Part shown: in pieces, positions 1 through 8,940 of the stretch
Layout: every line of letters starts with the position of its first letter
Numbering within the stretch: the stretch's first letter is position 1
Source of the DNA: Lucinisca nassula
Lineage: Eukaryota; Mollusca; Bivalvia; Lucinida; Lucinidae
Length of the DNA: 64,000 nt
Reading direction: 5' to 3'
NCBI GenBank assembly: GCA_963580285.1
Contig: OY757017.1
Location: 12,722,538 to 12,786,537 of the forward strand
Made by a program: the position numbers and the translations under genes
Notes under the pieces: model-generated
Databases searched by the model: none
The model's input: the letters and a program-made list of their open reading frames with translations, nothing else
What the model was told of the DNA's origin: nothing

Positions 1-461
1 TTTGCGATGGCTTGATCTTCTTTATCCGCTGTTGCGTTTCCTGCACCCACTCTATGTTTCAACATGTTCTCTTTGCCAATGCCTTGGTATGCCATATTTA
101 CACGTTCTGTAATAGTCTTCCATAAATCAATATAACAATGATAGATGTCACTATCGTCAATGGACATAACTTCATTTCCACTAATTCTAATTGTTGTTTT
201 CTTAATTATTGCTCTTCCTATGTTTTGAAATATAGTTGCATTTGCATCTTTAGAGTTTAGTTCAATTTCAAATGCTAATCTGACTGTTCCGGGAACAATA
301 ACATCATTACCACTTAGATTAGGAAATCTCACTAACAATTGTTGATTTTGGTCAATAGTTGAAGGGTTATTTGTTATTACTACACTTTGGCGAATGCCTT
401 TTACACCACGTGGTTCTCTTAATTTTCTGTAAGGGTTTAGTTTATCTCCGTAAGCTGACAT
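1..461 (-). CDS. Partial major-capsid-like protein of an integrated Polinton-like virus
   Basis: The ATG at 461-459 opens a frame with no stop to the left window edge, so about 153 N-terminal residues are visible and the C-terminus is missing. A basic N-terminus is followed by strand-rich sequence with RFPNLSGNDVIVPGT near residue 45 and SIDDSDIYHCYIDLWKT near residue 100. This alternation of short hydrophobic strands and polar turns, with a phrase resembling those of capsid-like proteins I associate with virus-derived genes in invertebrate genomes, suggests the first jelly roll of a double-jelly-roll major capsid protein. The gene is divergent from the next one across 45 AT-rich bases and is intronless. 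The capsid role is inference; a profile or structure search was not possible here. Confidence 0.5.
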   Translation of the reverse strand, partial: MSAYGDKLNPYRKLREPRGVKGIRQSVVITNNPSTIDQNQQLLVRFPNLSGNDVIVPGTVRLAFEIELNSKDANATIFQNIGRAIIKKTTIRISGNEVMSIDDSDIYHCYIDLWKTITERVNMAYQGIGKENMLKHRVGAGNATADKEDQAIA

Positions 462-506
462 GTTTTTATTAAAAGATAAAAAATATTTTTAAATAATAAA
501 TAAATA
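462..506. promoter_or_regulatory. Bidirectional AT-rich spacer of the virus-like block
   Basis: These 45 bases separate two divergent start codons and are almost entirely A and T, with a TAAATAAATA stretch directly before the plus-strand ATG. Any promoter for both genes must lie here or inside the coding regions. The compact A/T-only leader resembles late promoters of large and mid-size eukaryotic DNA viruses, but no defined motif can be proven. Confidence 0.35.
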
Positions 507-1853
507 ATGGCTGAATATGAAAATCCTGAGTATGACAGGGAGGATTATGATGAAGAAGCAGAAACATCTTTTACAGATGAAGAAGAGTTTCAGAGAACAT
601 TAAATAGTCAGTTTGCTAGTGTAGATGATTTAACCGGTGATGATAGGAAAACTTTGCGTATTAGCATAGGTAAAAAAATGTTAAATAGATTTTACGAAAG
701 GAATGAAGAACCTACACGCAAAGTCAAAGGTTTGTCTATCAAGAAGGATAAGTTTGGAAGACCAATGTTATATATTAAAGATGAAGCTGGTGATGATGTT
801 GCATTAACATGGTATAAATCTAACAACCCTGATGAAATAGCAACATTTTTATCATTTAATACTTTGCAAAGGAAATATGGTGTTGATTTTGTTAGGAATG
901 TATTAGGTATAGATGATTTTAAACCATCTGCTACAAGACTTAAAGAAGGTAGAGAAGCACTCACAGCTTTATTAGATACTCGGTTGAGAGAGACACAATC
1001 TGATTTATTATCAGAAAAATTCAAGAATCTTGATAATGATGTATCATCACAACAAGAAGCACAAGAACTATTAGAAACTGCAAATAATGCAGAAACATCT
1101 GTGAAAACATTAGAGACATCATTCATTGAAAATGTTAATAGTGAAGCAGGAACACAAACAGATTGGACAAAAAGAGAGATTGATGGAATAGCAAATGCAA
1201 TGACAACAGTCAAAGAAGAGATAGCAAATGAATTGGCTAAACTAAATGAAACAAATAAAGAGTTAGCAAAAGAAAATACCAAATTAGAACAAGCCAAAGC
1301 AGACAATGATGAATTTCAAATAGAAAGGATAAGTAGTCGAATCAAAGAGTTAGAAAGTGAGAGAAGTGCAAGATTGGAAGTTATTAATGTTAATAAAGAA
1401 AAACTACGTAGTCAGGTAAATAGAATAAAAGAAACTATAAACAAAGTATTAAAAGAAGACACTACATTAGGTGAAAGAATTAGAACATTATTCAGAGAAC
1501 AAGGCATTACAATTGTTAGTGTTTTAACTGCTTTTGGAATGATTATTGCTGTTATTGTTGAGGCTGTTATTCCTACAACTGGTGGTGGAACTACACCAAA
1601 GCCTCCTCCTAAAGATGGTGTAAAAGATTGGGTTAAGAAACAATTATCAAATCTTGGTAAATTACTTTCTACCCTTGCAGGAAAAGTAGCAGCAGCATTA
1701 CCAGGTATTATTGGTTCTATTGTGTCTTGGTTGTTGTCTTCTGCGGGTAAAGTTGTTAATTGGTTTGGAGAACATCTATGGGCATTAGTTGTATTGGTTG
1801 CTGGATTGTTATATGCATCTGCAAGAGAGTTTATAAGAAAAAAAAGAACTTAA
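507..1853 (+). CDS. Coiled-coil membrane-anchored protein of the virus-like block
   Basis: Unrecognised protein of 448 residues. The N-terminus is very acidic (residues 1-30), then a globular part (about 45-150) with the phrase GDDRKTLRISIGKKML, then a long Lys/Glu/Asn-rich coiled coil (about 165-325). A clear transmembrane helix follows (about 332-352), a Gly/Pro linker with PKPPPKDG, an amphipathic segment (about 395-413) and a second membrane helix near the C-terminus (about 423-440) ending in Arg/Lys. The architecture suits a virion membrane or internal scaffold protein, but no function is shown. The gene meets the next gene tail to tail with a 4-base overlap of the stop codons. AT-rich codon use matches its neighbours and differs from METTL9 or DIRS. 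Confidence 0.7.
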   Translation: MAEYENPEYDREDYDEEAETSFTDEEEFQRTLNSQFASVDDLTGDDRKTLRISIGKKMLNRFYERNEEPTRKVKGLSIKKDKFGRPMLYIKDEAGDDVALTWYKSNNPDEIATFLSFNTLQRKYGVDFVRNVLGIDDFKPSATRLKEGREALTALLDTRLRETQSDLLSEKFKNLDNDVSSQQEAQELLETANNAETSVKTLETSFIENVNSEAGTQTDWTKREIDGIANAMTTVKEEIANELAKLNETNKELAKENTKLEQAKADNDEFQIERISSRIKELESERSARLEVINVNKEKLRSQVNRIKETINKVLKEDTTLGERIRTLFREQGITIVSVLTAFGMIIAVIVEAVIPTTGGGTTPKPPPKDGVKDWVKKQLSNLGKLLSTLAGKVAAALPGIIGSIVSWLLSSAGKVVNWFGEHLWALVVLVAGLLYASAREFIRKKRT

Positions 1854-3148
1854 TAAATTTCATACATAATTAATAGTCCAATTGCAATACTACCAACTAT
1901 TAATGCTGTTTTGTTGTCTTCGTGTTGTATTGCTTCTTTTTTTTCAACGGGTTCTGGTAGAGATTTGATTTTTGGTTCTGGTAGAGATTTCTTTGTTTCC
2001 TGATGTTTTGGTTCTGGTAGAGATTTCTTTGTTTCCTGATGTTTTGGTTCTGGTAGAGATTTCTTTGTTGGTGTGCCTTGTATAGTTGCAGGTTGTGTAG
2101 TAGGTGCAACAGGTTTAACATTTACATCACTATTGAAACCAAGTGTTTGATTTTCTGTTGCAATTACAATTTTATTATTATATCCAGCGATAGTGCCAAT
2201 TTGTAAAATCATATTACTGGGAGACATATATAATCCAATACCATAAACAAAATCTACTTTACTTCTTGCATATTTGAGTGTGTTTTGATATCTTTGTATT
2301 TGACTTGGTAAATCAACTGGACTATTAATAGCGTCTTCAATGTTAGCAAGAAATTGTTTCTGAGCATCAAATCCTGTGCCTATTTTTAGTATTTCTACAC
2401 GTGTTTGAGATTGTGCTCCTAATAGAGCCCATACAAACATTCTAATACTTTCGTTAATTCGTTCAATACCTGTTTTTGTTAATCCTTTTGATTTGTCTAA
2501 TATAAACATTGTCCAGGCGTCACTTATATCTACTGTATGTGCTATTTTATCATTTGGATTAAAGAATGGTCCATCACTTCTATGATCTTGTCTATATTTT
2601 CCACTTGGTTTAAAATATTGTGTGTAACTCCCTAGACCACTGCATTTAGAACTACTTTCTAATTTTTGACGCCAATCTGTATTAGGTGAAACATTGAATT
2701 CATTGCATAACTTTTGATAGGTTGCTTTGTCGTATGGGTTTTTGTAATAACAAAATGATGCATCTGTTGGTAAAAGTGTTTGAAGTTCTTTCAAAATACG
2801 AGCAATACAATAATAAACATGAAATGTATATACTGTTTTAGTTAGTCCTGAAGTGTTTTGCAAATGGTCTTGATAACTTACTCCACATCCTGCAGTGGCA
2901 CACCAGACAGCAAAATTTAATTGACATTGCCACCAGTCAAATGATGAATGAAGCCATGTATTCCACGGTTCATTGGTGTGTAATGTTGGATTTTGATAGT
3001 TTTGAAATAAGTCGGGAAACGTTACTGGAAAATGGTCGTCTTTGTTAACATAAATCGTTTGTTTTATAAGTTCAATATTCTTTTCGGTATATTTAGTATT
3101 GGGGTTATATGATGCATTGGGATTGTACTTGAATTCTTTAGGTATCAT
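1850..3148 (-). CDS. Repeat-stalked, C-terminally anchored protein of the virus-like block
   Basis: Unrecognised protein of 432 residues. The N-terminal two thirds are rich in Trp, Tyr and Cys, including WWQCQLNFAVWCATAGCG near residue 75. Near residues 362-400 there are about three tandem copies of a 12-residue unit reading roughly SLPEPKHQETKK, encoded by 36-base DNA repeats at about 1968-2065. A final hydrophobic helix (about 413-430, ALIVGSIAIGLLIMYEIY) ends the protein. A globular head on a Pro/Lys repeat stalk with a tail anchor suggests a membrane-associated virion protein. It starts 31 bases from the divergent capsid-like gene at 3180. Confidence 0.68.
   Translation of the reverse strand: MIPKEFKYNPNASYNPNTKYTEKNIELIKQTIYVNKDDHFPVTFPDLFQNYQNPTLHTNEPWNTWLHSSFDWWQCQLNFAVWCATAGCGVSYQDHLQNTSGLTKTVYTFHVYYCIARILKELQTLLPTDASFCYYKNPYDKATYQKLCNEFNVSPNTDWRQKLESSSKCSGLGSYTQYFKPSGKYRQDHRSDGPFFNPNDKIAHTVDISDAWTMFILDKSKGLTKTGIERINESIRMFVWALLGAQSQTRVEILKIGTGFDAQKQFLANIEDAINSPVDLPSQIQRYQNTLKYARSKVDFVYGIGLYMSPSNMILQIGTIAGYNNKIVIATENQTLGFNSDVNVKPVAPTTQPATIQGTPTKKSLPEPKHQETKKSLPEPKHQETKKSLPEPKIKSLPEPVEKKEAIQHEDNKTALIVGSIAIGLLIMYEIY
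1968..2065 (-). repeat. 36-bp coding tandem repeat (SLPEPKHQETKK units)
   Basis: Nearly identical 36-base units inside the 432-residue gene encode the Pro/Glu/Lys stalk just before the C-terminal membrane helix. The near identity of the units implies recent expansion or ongoing slippage in the gene. Confidence 0.8.
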
Positions 3149-3179
3149 TTTTATTATTGATTATATATAAAAAATAAAA
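3149..3179. promoter_or_regulatory. Second bidirectional AT-rich spacer
   Basis: Thirty-one bases, nearly all A and T, lie between two divergent start codons (3148 on minus, 3180 on plus). Composition and size resemble the spacer at 462-506, so the block seems to use very short shared upstream regions. Confidence 0.35.
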
Positions 3180-3821
3180 ATGTATCATACAATTTCGAAT
3201 ATTGACAAGACAATAAACTTGCAACAATACATTGATAACAGAGATGGGAATAAACGTATTGGTTTGAAATCTATAACATATGGTGTTGGATGGTATAATG
3301 TTGTTGATGAATATTTGCAGAAGACTAAAGAGAGACCTCATAAGATTATAGATGGTTATTATAGTTTCCAACAAATAGCAGATTTATTTCAAAGTAATAA
3401 TATTACATTATCTGTAAATGAAACAAATGGAATTGCTTCTTTAATTACACCGGATGAATTGAAGATAAGCAAGGGCTTAAAACAAATGTTGGGGTTTGGA
3501 AATAAGCGAAAGTTTGCTGTTAATGAAACTCATTATGGTGAGAGAGCTGTAGATTTTGCTGTTTATAAATCATTGTATGTTCATTTGGAACAGATTAATA
3601 CTTCAAATAATTATTTAGATGGTATGCCGAGTACTGTGTTGGCTGTTGTTCCAGTGGAAAATAAAGAGTTTGGAGAGATAACAACAGTGAGATTTGAGCA
3701 TCCAGAATATAAGTGTTTGGTGAATGATGCTATAGCAGAATTGAAATTAGAAATCAGGGATGAAAATAACAACAAGGCAATTAATCATCTACCAATTAAT
3801 TGCGTTTTGGAAATTATATAA
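3180..3821 (+). CDS. Capsid-like (minor capsid or penton-like) protein of the virus-like block
   Basis: A 213-residue protein with alternating hydrophobic strands throughout and few helices, no signal peptide and no membrane helix. The middle contains a Gly/Lys-rich turn (KISKGLKQMLGFGNKRKF near residue 98), and the C-terminal part reads as repeated strands (SSLYVHLEQ-like strand, then EFGEITTVRFEHPEY near residue 163). Gene size and position between the membrane protein and the fibre-like gene would fit a single-jelly-roll minor capsid protein, but that is inference from composition and context. The stop codon is followed after 13 bases by the next start codon. Confidence 0.55.
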   Translation: MYHTISNIDKTINLQQYIDNRDGNKRIGLKSITYGVGWYNVVDEYLQKTKERPHKIIDGYYSFQQIADLFQSNNITLSVNETNGIASLITPDELKISKGLKQMLGFGNKRKFAVNETHYGERAVDFAVYKSLYVHLEQINTSNNYLDGMPSTVLAVVPVENKEFGEITTVRFEHPEYKCLVNDAIAELKLEIRDENNNKAINHLPINCVLEII

Positions 3822-3834
3822 TTATAATAAAAAA

Positions 3835-4389
3835 ATGAGTATATTTGGTGCTAAGAGAAAACACGTAGATGCATTAGGGTTGAAACAAGAAATATTTAAT
3901 ATGAGAAGTCAAGCATTTACACAAATAAATACATTGAATGATAGACATACAGGACTTCAAGATAGATTTCGGGATATGTATGTCAATCATCGATTATTAT
4001 ATAATAAGGTTGATAATATGTCAGACAGAAAATTGATAAGCATTTGTGCGGAGAGTAAAGGTTCCTTACAGAAGAATGAAGTGTTTGGCTTTGGAAATGG
4101 TGGTAGAGAAGTAGGTGTTGGATATGTGATGAACTTTCCTGGCCAGATAATAGGTGTTGGACTGTCGAGTAAAAGAACAAAAGGCGATGTGTCTGTGGCG
4201 ATTGCAATTAATGGAAATCCACAAGCAGGATATGATATATCATTGAATAATATTTTAAGAAAACACGATAACTTTGATACACCGTTAAAGGTTGAGGCTG
4301 GTGATGCAATTGATTTTGTTTGTCAGACTAATAATGCTACATGTGTTAATACTGTGGCTTCGATGATAATTGAATTATTTATTGAATAA
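3835..4389 (+). CDS. Fibre/knob-like trimeric protein of the virus-like block
   Basis: I choose the ATG at 3835 (MSIFGAKRKHV), giving 184 residues. The upstream in-frame ATG at 3760 would overlap the previous gene by 62 bases and add an odd hydrophobic leader. Residues about 20-60 are a heptad-like helical stretch; residues about 75-184 are Gly- and Val-rich strands (FGFGNGGREVGVGYVMNF) ending in a hydrophobic strand. A short coiled coil followed by a small beta head is the plan of trimeric spike and fibre proteins. No sequence identity is claimed. It sits 26 bases before the next gene in the same orientation. Confidence 0.55.
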   Translation: MSIFGAKRKHVDALGLKQEIFNMRSQAFTQINTLNDRHTGLQDRFRDMYVNHRLLYNKVDNMSDRKLISICAESKGSLQKNEVFGFGNGGREVGVGYVMNFPGQIIGVGLSSKRTKGDVSVAIAINGNPQAGYDISLNNILRKHDNFDTPLKVEAGDAIDFVCQTNNATCVNTVASMIIELFIE

Positions 4390-4415
4390 AAAAAATATAT
4401 GTTATCAAGAAAAAA

Positions 4416-4991
4416 ATGAAACAACCTAATGCACCGCTATATCCAGAGTTGCCTATTGAAGATGGGCAAAATTATAGATTACAGAAGATATCTGAGATAG
4501 AGAAGACGTTAATTAATGAGAGAGATGTGAGAAAAGCATTATACAAAAAATACAAACGTGGAATAAATATTACTGATGGAGTTGATACTGGTTTGATATC
4601 AACAAGTGTTATTTTGGCAGGTGTTGGATTAACTGTTCCAATTATGTTGCCTTTAGAGATTGGTGCTGTTGTGTGTGGGAGTTTGGGTGTGTGTGTTAAA
4701 CTAATTAGGCGTAAAATGACTTCAAAAGCACAGAAACATTATGAGATTAAAACTATTGCTGATAGTAAGTTGAATAGTATAAAGGATTTGATTTCTAAGG
4801 CTTTGACAGACGGACAGATATCTGAGAATGAATTTAAACTTGTGTTGGATGAGTTGGACAAATATAATAAACTCAAAGACAATATACATTCAAAACAAAC
4901 AGGATTGAGTGAAAGTGAGAGAAAGAAACTTATTGAGGAAGGCAAGGCTCAAGCGAAGAATGAAATGAAAAAAAAGATAGAAAATGCTTGA
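4416..4991 (+). CDS. Small membrane protein with flanking helices, virus-like block
   Basis: A 191-residue unrecognised protein. A charged helical N-terminus (1-50) precedes one long Gly/Val-rich hydrophobic region (about 58-92, two passes possible), and the C-terminal half is a Lys/Glu-rich helical segment. The upstream leader is A-rich as for the neighbours. A second, diverged copy of the last 50 codons and of the 3' flank lies at about 5721-5917, showing that the coding sequence has been kept under selection in both lineages. The DNA after the stop carries AATAAA and similarity to the second copy ends at GACCCACCACC near 5029. Confidence 0.65.
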   Translation: MKQPNAPLYPELPIEDGQNYRLQKISEIEKTLINERDVRKALYKKYKRGINITDGVDTGLISTSVILAGVGLTVPIMLPLEIGAVVCGSLGVCVKLIRRKMTSKAQKHYEIKTIADSKLNSIKDLISKALTDGQISENEFKLVLDELDKYNKLKDNIHSKQTGLSESERKKLIEEGKAQAKNEMKKKIENA

Positions 4992-5040
4992 TTTTATTCA
5001 ATAAAATTACAATAGTAAATGACCCACCACCGAAATATGA

Positions 5041-5480
5041 AAGTTAATATTTTTTTGCTTCACTTCCAGTTGGCCTACAATGTTGAAATTTTATAAGAAT
5101 GTGCATTTTGTATGTTGAAACAAATGTACAAAGTTTGGTGGTAATTAGTTGAACCAATGTTATTTTACAACAATTCAAAGACTTGCAGGAAATTCCAAAA
5201 TGATGCTAGAACTTTGAAATTTTGTGATAATATGTATATATGCAACCCAAATACATATGCAAAATCTGAGACTAATCGGTTGATGGGATTCCACTTTTAG
5301 GAAGACTCAAAGACTTTCAGAAATTCCAAAAGTTGTCATAGGAACTTGGAATTTTAATATGTTATACAGCCTTAAAGTCTTGTTATATGTGCAAAATCTG
5401 GTGGTCATTGGATTATGTAAAGGCACTTTCAGGAGGGGTTAAAGTTTTTGCCCCAAAGTGGAATTTTCAAAATTCTTTTT
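5041..5480. repeat. Diverged tandem repeat between the two virus-gene copies
   Basis: About three degenerate units of roughly 130 bases can be aligned by their shared phrases GCAAAATCTG, CAAAGACTT and GGAATTTT followed by AATATG. Nothing here looks coding. It resembles in style the other tandem arrays further right but has no ACGG tract. Confidence 0.5.
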
Positions 5481-5720
5481 AATATGTTTCTATATAGTGT
5501 CTATCCGCGACTTTTGTCGGAGCAGATTTTTAATATCACCTCTAATTATTGTTATCTGAACACTGACTGAGACGCATCACACATTTTTGATAAGGTTTAT
5601 CAAATATTTATACACTTAAGTAAAATAGTCCCTTCATTATCTGTGTAAGTGGTTTATCGTGGGAAGGTATTACGTATTATGTTTTGCGGTACAAAGTGAT
5701 AATAACACGCCCCCTTTTTT

Positions 5721-5917
5721 GAAATTGATTTTAGATGAATTAGACAAATATAATAAACTGAAAGATAGCATACACTCAAAACAAACAGGATTAAGTGAGG
5801 CGGAAAGAAAAAAACTTATTGAGGAAGGAAAGGCCCAGGCTTTAGCTGAGGTAAAAAAAAATAGGGGATGCTTGATTTTATTTAATAAAATTACAATAGT
5901 AAATAATGACCCACCAC
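5721..5917 (+). pseudogene. 3' fragment of a second copy of the small virus membrane gene
   Basis: Parallel to the last 50 codons of the gene at 4416-4991 plus its 3' flank. Over about 40 aligned codons most differences are synonymous (for example gag/gaa, ttg/tta, ggc/gga), with only a few amino-acid changes. A one-base change in an A-run shifts the frame just before the original stop. Similarity continues through AATAAA and stops at GACCCACCACC, the same point as in the first copy, suggesting that this word marks the element end. The 5' part of the gene is absent. Confidence 0.7.
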
Positions 5918-5992
5918 CTATTTATAGGAGCGTAAACTAAATATACAAATTTCTTTTACTGACTGTTAAAAGCTACGGTGATTCACGGTCCT

Positions 5993-6106
5993 TTCGGTGC
6001 TTTGATTATTCCCGTAACGACTTCCAGGCCTTTCTGTACTTTGATTATATCCGTAACGACTTCCAGGCCTTTCTGTACTTTGATTATATCCGTAACGACT
6101 TTCGGA
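5993..6106. repeat. 39-bp tandem repeat, about 2.7 copies
   Basis: A 39-base unit beginning TTTGATTATATCCGTAACGA is repeated with few differences. No coding frame is evident. Confidence 0.75.
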
Positions 6107-6109
6107 CTA

Positions 6110-6990
6110 TAAGGGTGCGCAGTCTGGTCAGGGTCTTCCCTATTCATAAATGCTAAAAGATACCTTTATCAATAGTTAACAGTATGGCTATTGATAAAAG
6201 CTAAAACTTGTAATTGGACTGGTATTTATCATGCTCGTTCTATATATAGAATAAGTACGCATTTATCTTTTCACTTCCATATTTTCACTTCCTCGTTTTA
6301 TTATGGTGTTAAAACATTTATATTCAAGGATATTTATTTTAGAAGGAAGTTTTATGGTGAGTTGTTTTCTTGGCAATTTAGATAGTGAAACAAAAAGTAC
6401 ACATTTTAACACAATAAAAAGATACATTTGTTAAAAATATGCAAATTTAAAACCCATTTTTTAATGATATTCGTAAGTGCTATGTATATATATAAGAGAC
6501 TCACATTCAATATTTGGTTGTGTCTGTTACAGCATGGTTTGTCTGGTCTCTGAGTATGACGCTCACCTGTCTGTTTAAGGGTAAATGGCTTGCTCGATGC
6601 CATGCATTTGTGAAGGGTGACTTTGATGGGTTGCGCGCGCACAAATAGAATTCTCCCCGTTGAAGTCGCCATTCACAATGCATTGTGCTCACCTTACCTC
6701 AGACCGGTCTAGCTGTTCGTTTCGGCTAGGCTGGGAATATGGGGTTAAAGGTGACCCTGGGGCGGAGAGCTTGTCGTGAGCCTACAGGCAGGAGTTCTTA
6801 AGAAAGGGGGCTGGCAGCCACTACCCGGTGCTGGGGTGTGTGTGTAAAGAATTCTGCCCAGTGCCGGGTGGTTAAAAGTGCTGTAACAGATGCGGCTTTT
6901 GCTAAATTTTGATTTGATTTTTAAAATCTGTGAAACATTTTAGGTAGAATTCCTCACCCCATGCCGGAGTCCGCGGACTGATTTTATAGT
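6110..6990. other. Unassigned intergenic sequence with a GC-richer patch
   Basis: The stretch 6530-6970 is clearly less AT-rich than its surroundings and has words such as CGCGCGC and a near-inverted pair around the two occurrences of CCGGTGC/GTGCCGGG (6820-6870). I see no convincing gene, RNA or transposon ends. Confidence 0.3.
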
Positions 6991-7193
6991 GGGTGTTTTT
7001 TTTTTTTTTACAATTTTTCCGAGGTCACTCTAGTAGATGTTTTTTTCCCCCTCTCCTAACTTTTTTTTATTTTTCTGTGCTCTACCCGCCTCATCTCTTC
7101 ACAGACGGACTCTCTCTTTTTTTAGTTACAGTACCCCTTCCTCTGGAGTGTGTGAATTTTTTTTGGGGGCGATAATTTTTTTATGCTCAAATT

Positions 7194-7240
7194 GGTGATA
7201 TATTCATTGTCCGTGCTGACGGACAACGAATATGTCGCCG
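7194..7240. repeat. Short palindrome
   Basis: A stem ATATTCATTGTCCGT / ACGGACAACGAATAT with a 4-base loop lies in otherwise low-complexity T-rich and TA-rich sequence. It may be the 3' hairpin of a small element, since a GACGGAC word occurs about 100 bases to its left. Confidence 0.5.
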
Positions 7241-7799
7241 TACCCCCACTATCTATATATATATGTCCCTTTGAGAAAGGGATCTACTTTTAAAGGAAAG
7301 AATTTGCTCCTTTAAATAGATCCTTATTGATAATGAGACAAATATTTTTGATATGAGCTGCCTCCCTTGCAGGCAAATTCATTCCTCCAAAGGATTAGGA
7401 GCAAACATTTTCCTTTAAGAGTAGGCTGATGGTGCAAAGAGACAAAAACATTTTTTGATGAGAGTTACTCCCCCTGAGGCATATCTATTCCTCTTGATTA
7501 CAGATCTTTCTAGTGACTTCGAAAAAGGCCACACATGTGTGGCAATGTTTCACAATGATGTTTCACTTGTGCCCAAACGAGTTTTAACATTTTGTGCATA
7601 CTAATTTAATCCACCACTTTTTGGGTTAATTGATAATCAATGGACTCAAACATAGCACAGTAACTGTACGGTGCTGTTATCCATATGACTATCACAGAAA
7701 TCAAAGTAACTGTTGTTTAAACCATCCATAGACAAATGACATTACACTGGCAACCAATGTAGTCCTAGATCAGATGCCGCTACATTGTTGGCTGATGTA

Positions 7800-8340
7800 C
7801 AGTCTGCCCTGTTTGCTTAAAGTAAAGGGTCTACACTGTTTGCTTAAAGAATAGGAATTCAAGGGTTAAACAAAATAGACTTAGTCCATTTCCCAGCCTA
7901 CACTCAGAGACAATCGACCCACCAGTGCCATCAGTTTTTTGATTGGCAAGAGTGAGCAGCTTAACTACCAACAGTTTAAGGGAAGGGATATATTTCACCA
8001 TTTTTGGGTAGATTGTCTCCTTCTTCAAAAACTGGAATTTAAGGATCAAAAGAAACATTTAAAGCCTCATTCCACGACTATTTCCCTAGTCTATACCCAG
8101 AGTTGAATAGACCCACCAGTGCTGTCAGTGCTTGTGAGCAGCTTTAGGGGAAGGGATGTACCCAACTTATTTTTCACCATTTTTTATACAAGGACGACAA
8201 CTTTTGCAACTCAGTCCAGAAAGTTGTCTCCCTTGTAAATCAAAGCACTGAGAGTACACTGGGTCAATTGTCTCTGAGTGTAGGCTGGGGAAATAGTCCT
8301 GGACTGAGATTTAAACTTTCATTTAATCCTTAAATTCCAG
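7800..8340. repeat. Diverged duplication with inverted flanks
   Basis: The sequence around 7890-8050 recurs around 8090-8170 (shared phrases about GACCCACCAGTGC and GAGCAGCTT, GGGAAGGGAT), and the right end (GTCTCTGAGTGTAGGCTGGGAAA at 8272) is the inverse of the left part (TTTCCCAGCCTACACTCAGA at 7889). This is an inverted-repeat element that has also duplicated internally. No coding content is seen. Confidence 0.5.
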
Positions 8341-8349
8341 TTTTTGTAA

Positions 8350-8416
8350 GCAAACAATGTAGACACTGATTAGACACCGCATTATGTGGTGTCTGATCTG
8401 GGACTACACTGTTTGC
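8350..8416. repeat. Palindromic hairpin, GCAAACAGTGTAG family
   Basis: Outer stem GCAAACAATGTAG / CTACACTGTTTGC; inner stem GACACCGC..GTGGTGTC. One of about 19 copies in this window. Confidence 0.75.
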
Positions 8417-8507
8417 CAAGCCCAACCCATGGTTCCAGTCCAGGTTGTATAGCTAACCCTCTTATGCAACACTCTGACATCATAACGGCTATTTTCTATA
8501 AATAGCC

Positions 8508-8513
8508 TTTATT
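8508..8513 (-). terminator. METTL9: Candidate METTL9 polyadenylation signal
   Basis: AATAAA on the minus strand, about 430 bases downstream of the METTL9 stop codon. It is only a candidate because the surrounding sequence is repetitive and AT-rich. Confidence 0.25.
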
Positions 8514-8711
8514 TCGAAAATTCACTGACAGTCACATGGACTTAAGCACGGAAAAGTTTTTATGCTTGGTAACTCTGGGTTAATTGACAAACAATTGACC
8601 CAAAAATGGTGTAACATGTGAGGTATATATGTTCTGATTCTGAAAATGTTGTCTGCTTTTGTTGTCTGCTGAATCTTTTTTGCAAACATTTGAGAAACTT
8701 TTTGCATAAAG

Positions 8712-8779
8712 GCAAACAGTGTGGACCCTGATCAGACTGCTCCTACTGGAGCAGTCTGATCTGGGTCCACACTATTTGC
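8712..8779. repeat. Palindromic hairpin, GCAAACAGTGTAG family
   Basis: Outer stem as in the family, inner stem GACTGCTCC / GGAGCAGTC. It lies about 160 bases from the METTL9 stop codon and would be within the 3' UTR if the signal at 8508 is used. Confidence 0.8.
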
Positions 8780-8940
8780 AAAAATGACTTTTAAAGTAAC
8801 CAGCAGATGACAAAGCAAAGCAGACGACAATTGTCGTGATTTGCAGTTTATGGCTTCAATGGTATCAGCAGTTTCAGCTTACACTGGCAAAAGCAGTGTG
8901 ATTTAATAAAATTATACACAATAACACGGATTTCTGAGAT

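Noticed and set aside
692..1306. A 204-codon minus-strand frame inside the coiled-coil gene
   Set aside because: It is antisense to a clear coding frame; its Ser/Leu/Val-rich product is the typical shadow of a Lys/Glu/Asn-rich protein.
3760..3834. The longer 209-residue start for the fibre-like gene
   Set aside because: It would overlap the preceding coding region by 62 bases and add a hydrophobic leader; the ATG at 3835 has the same A-rich leader as the neighbours.
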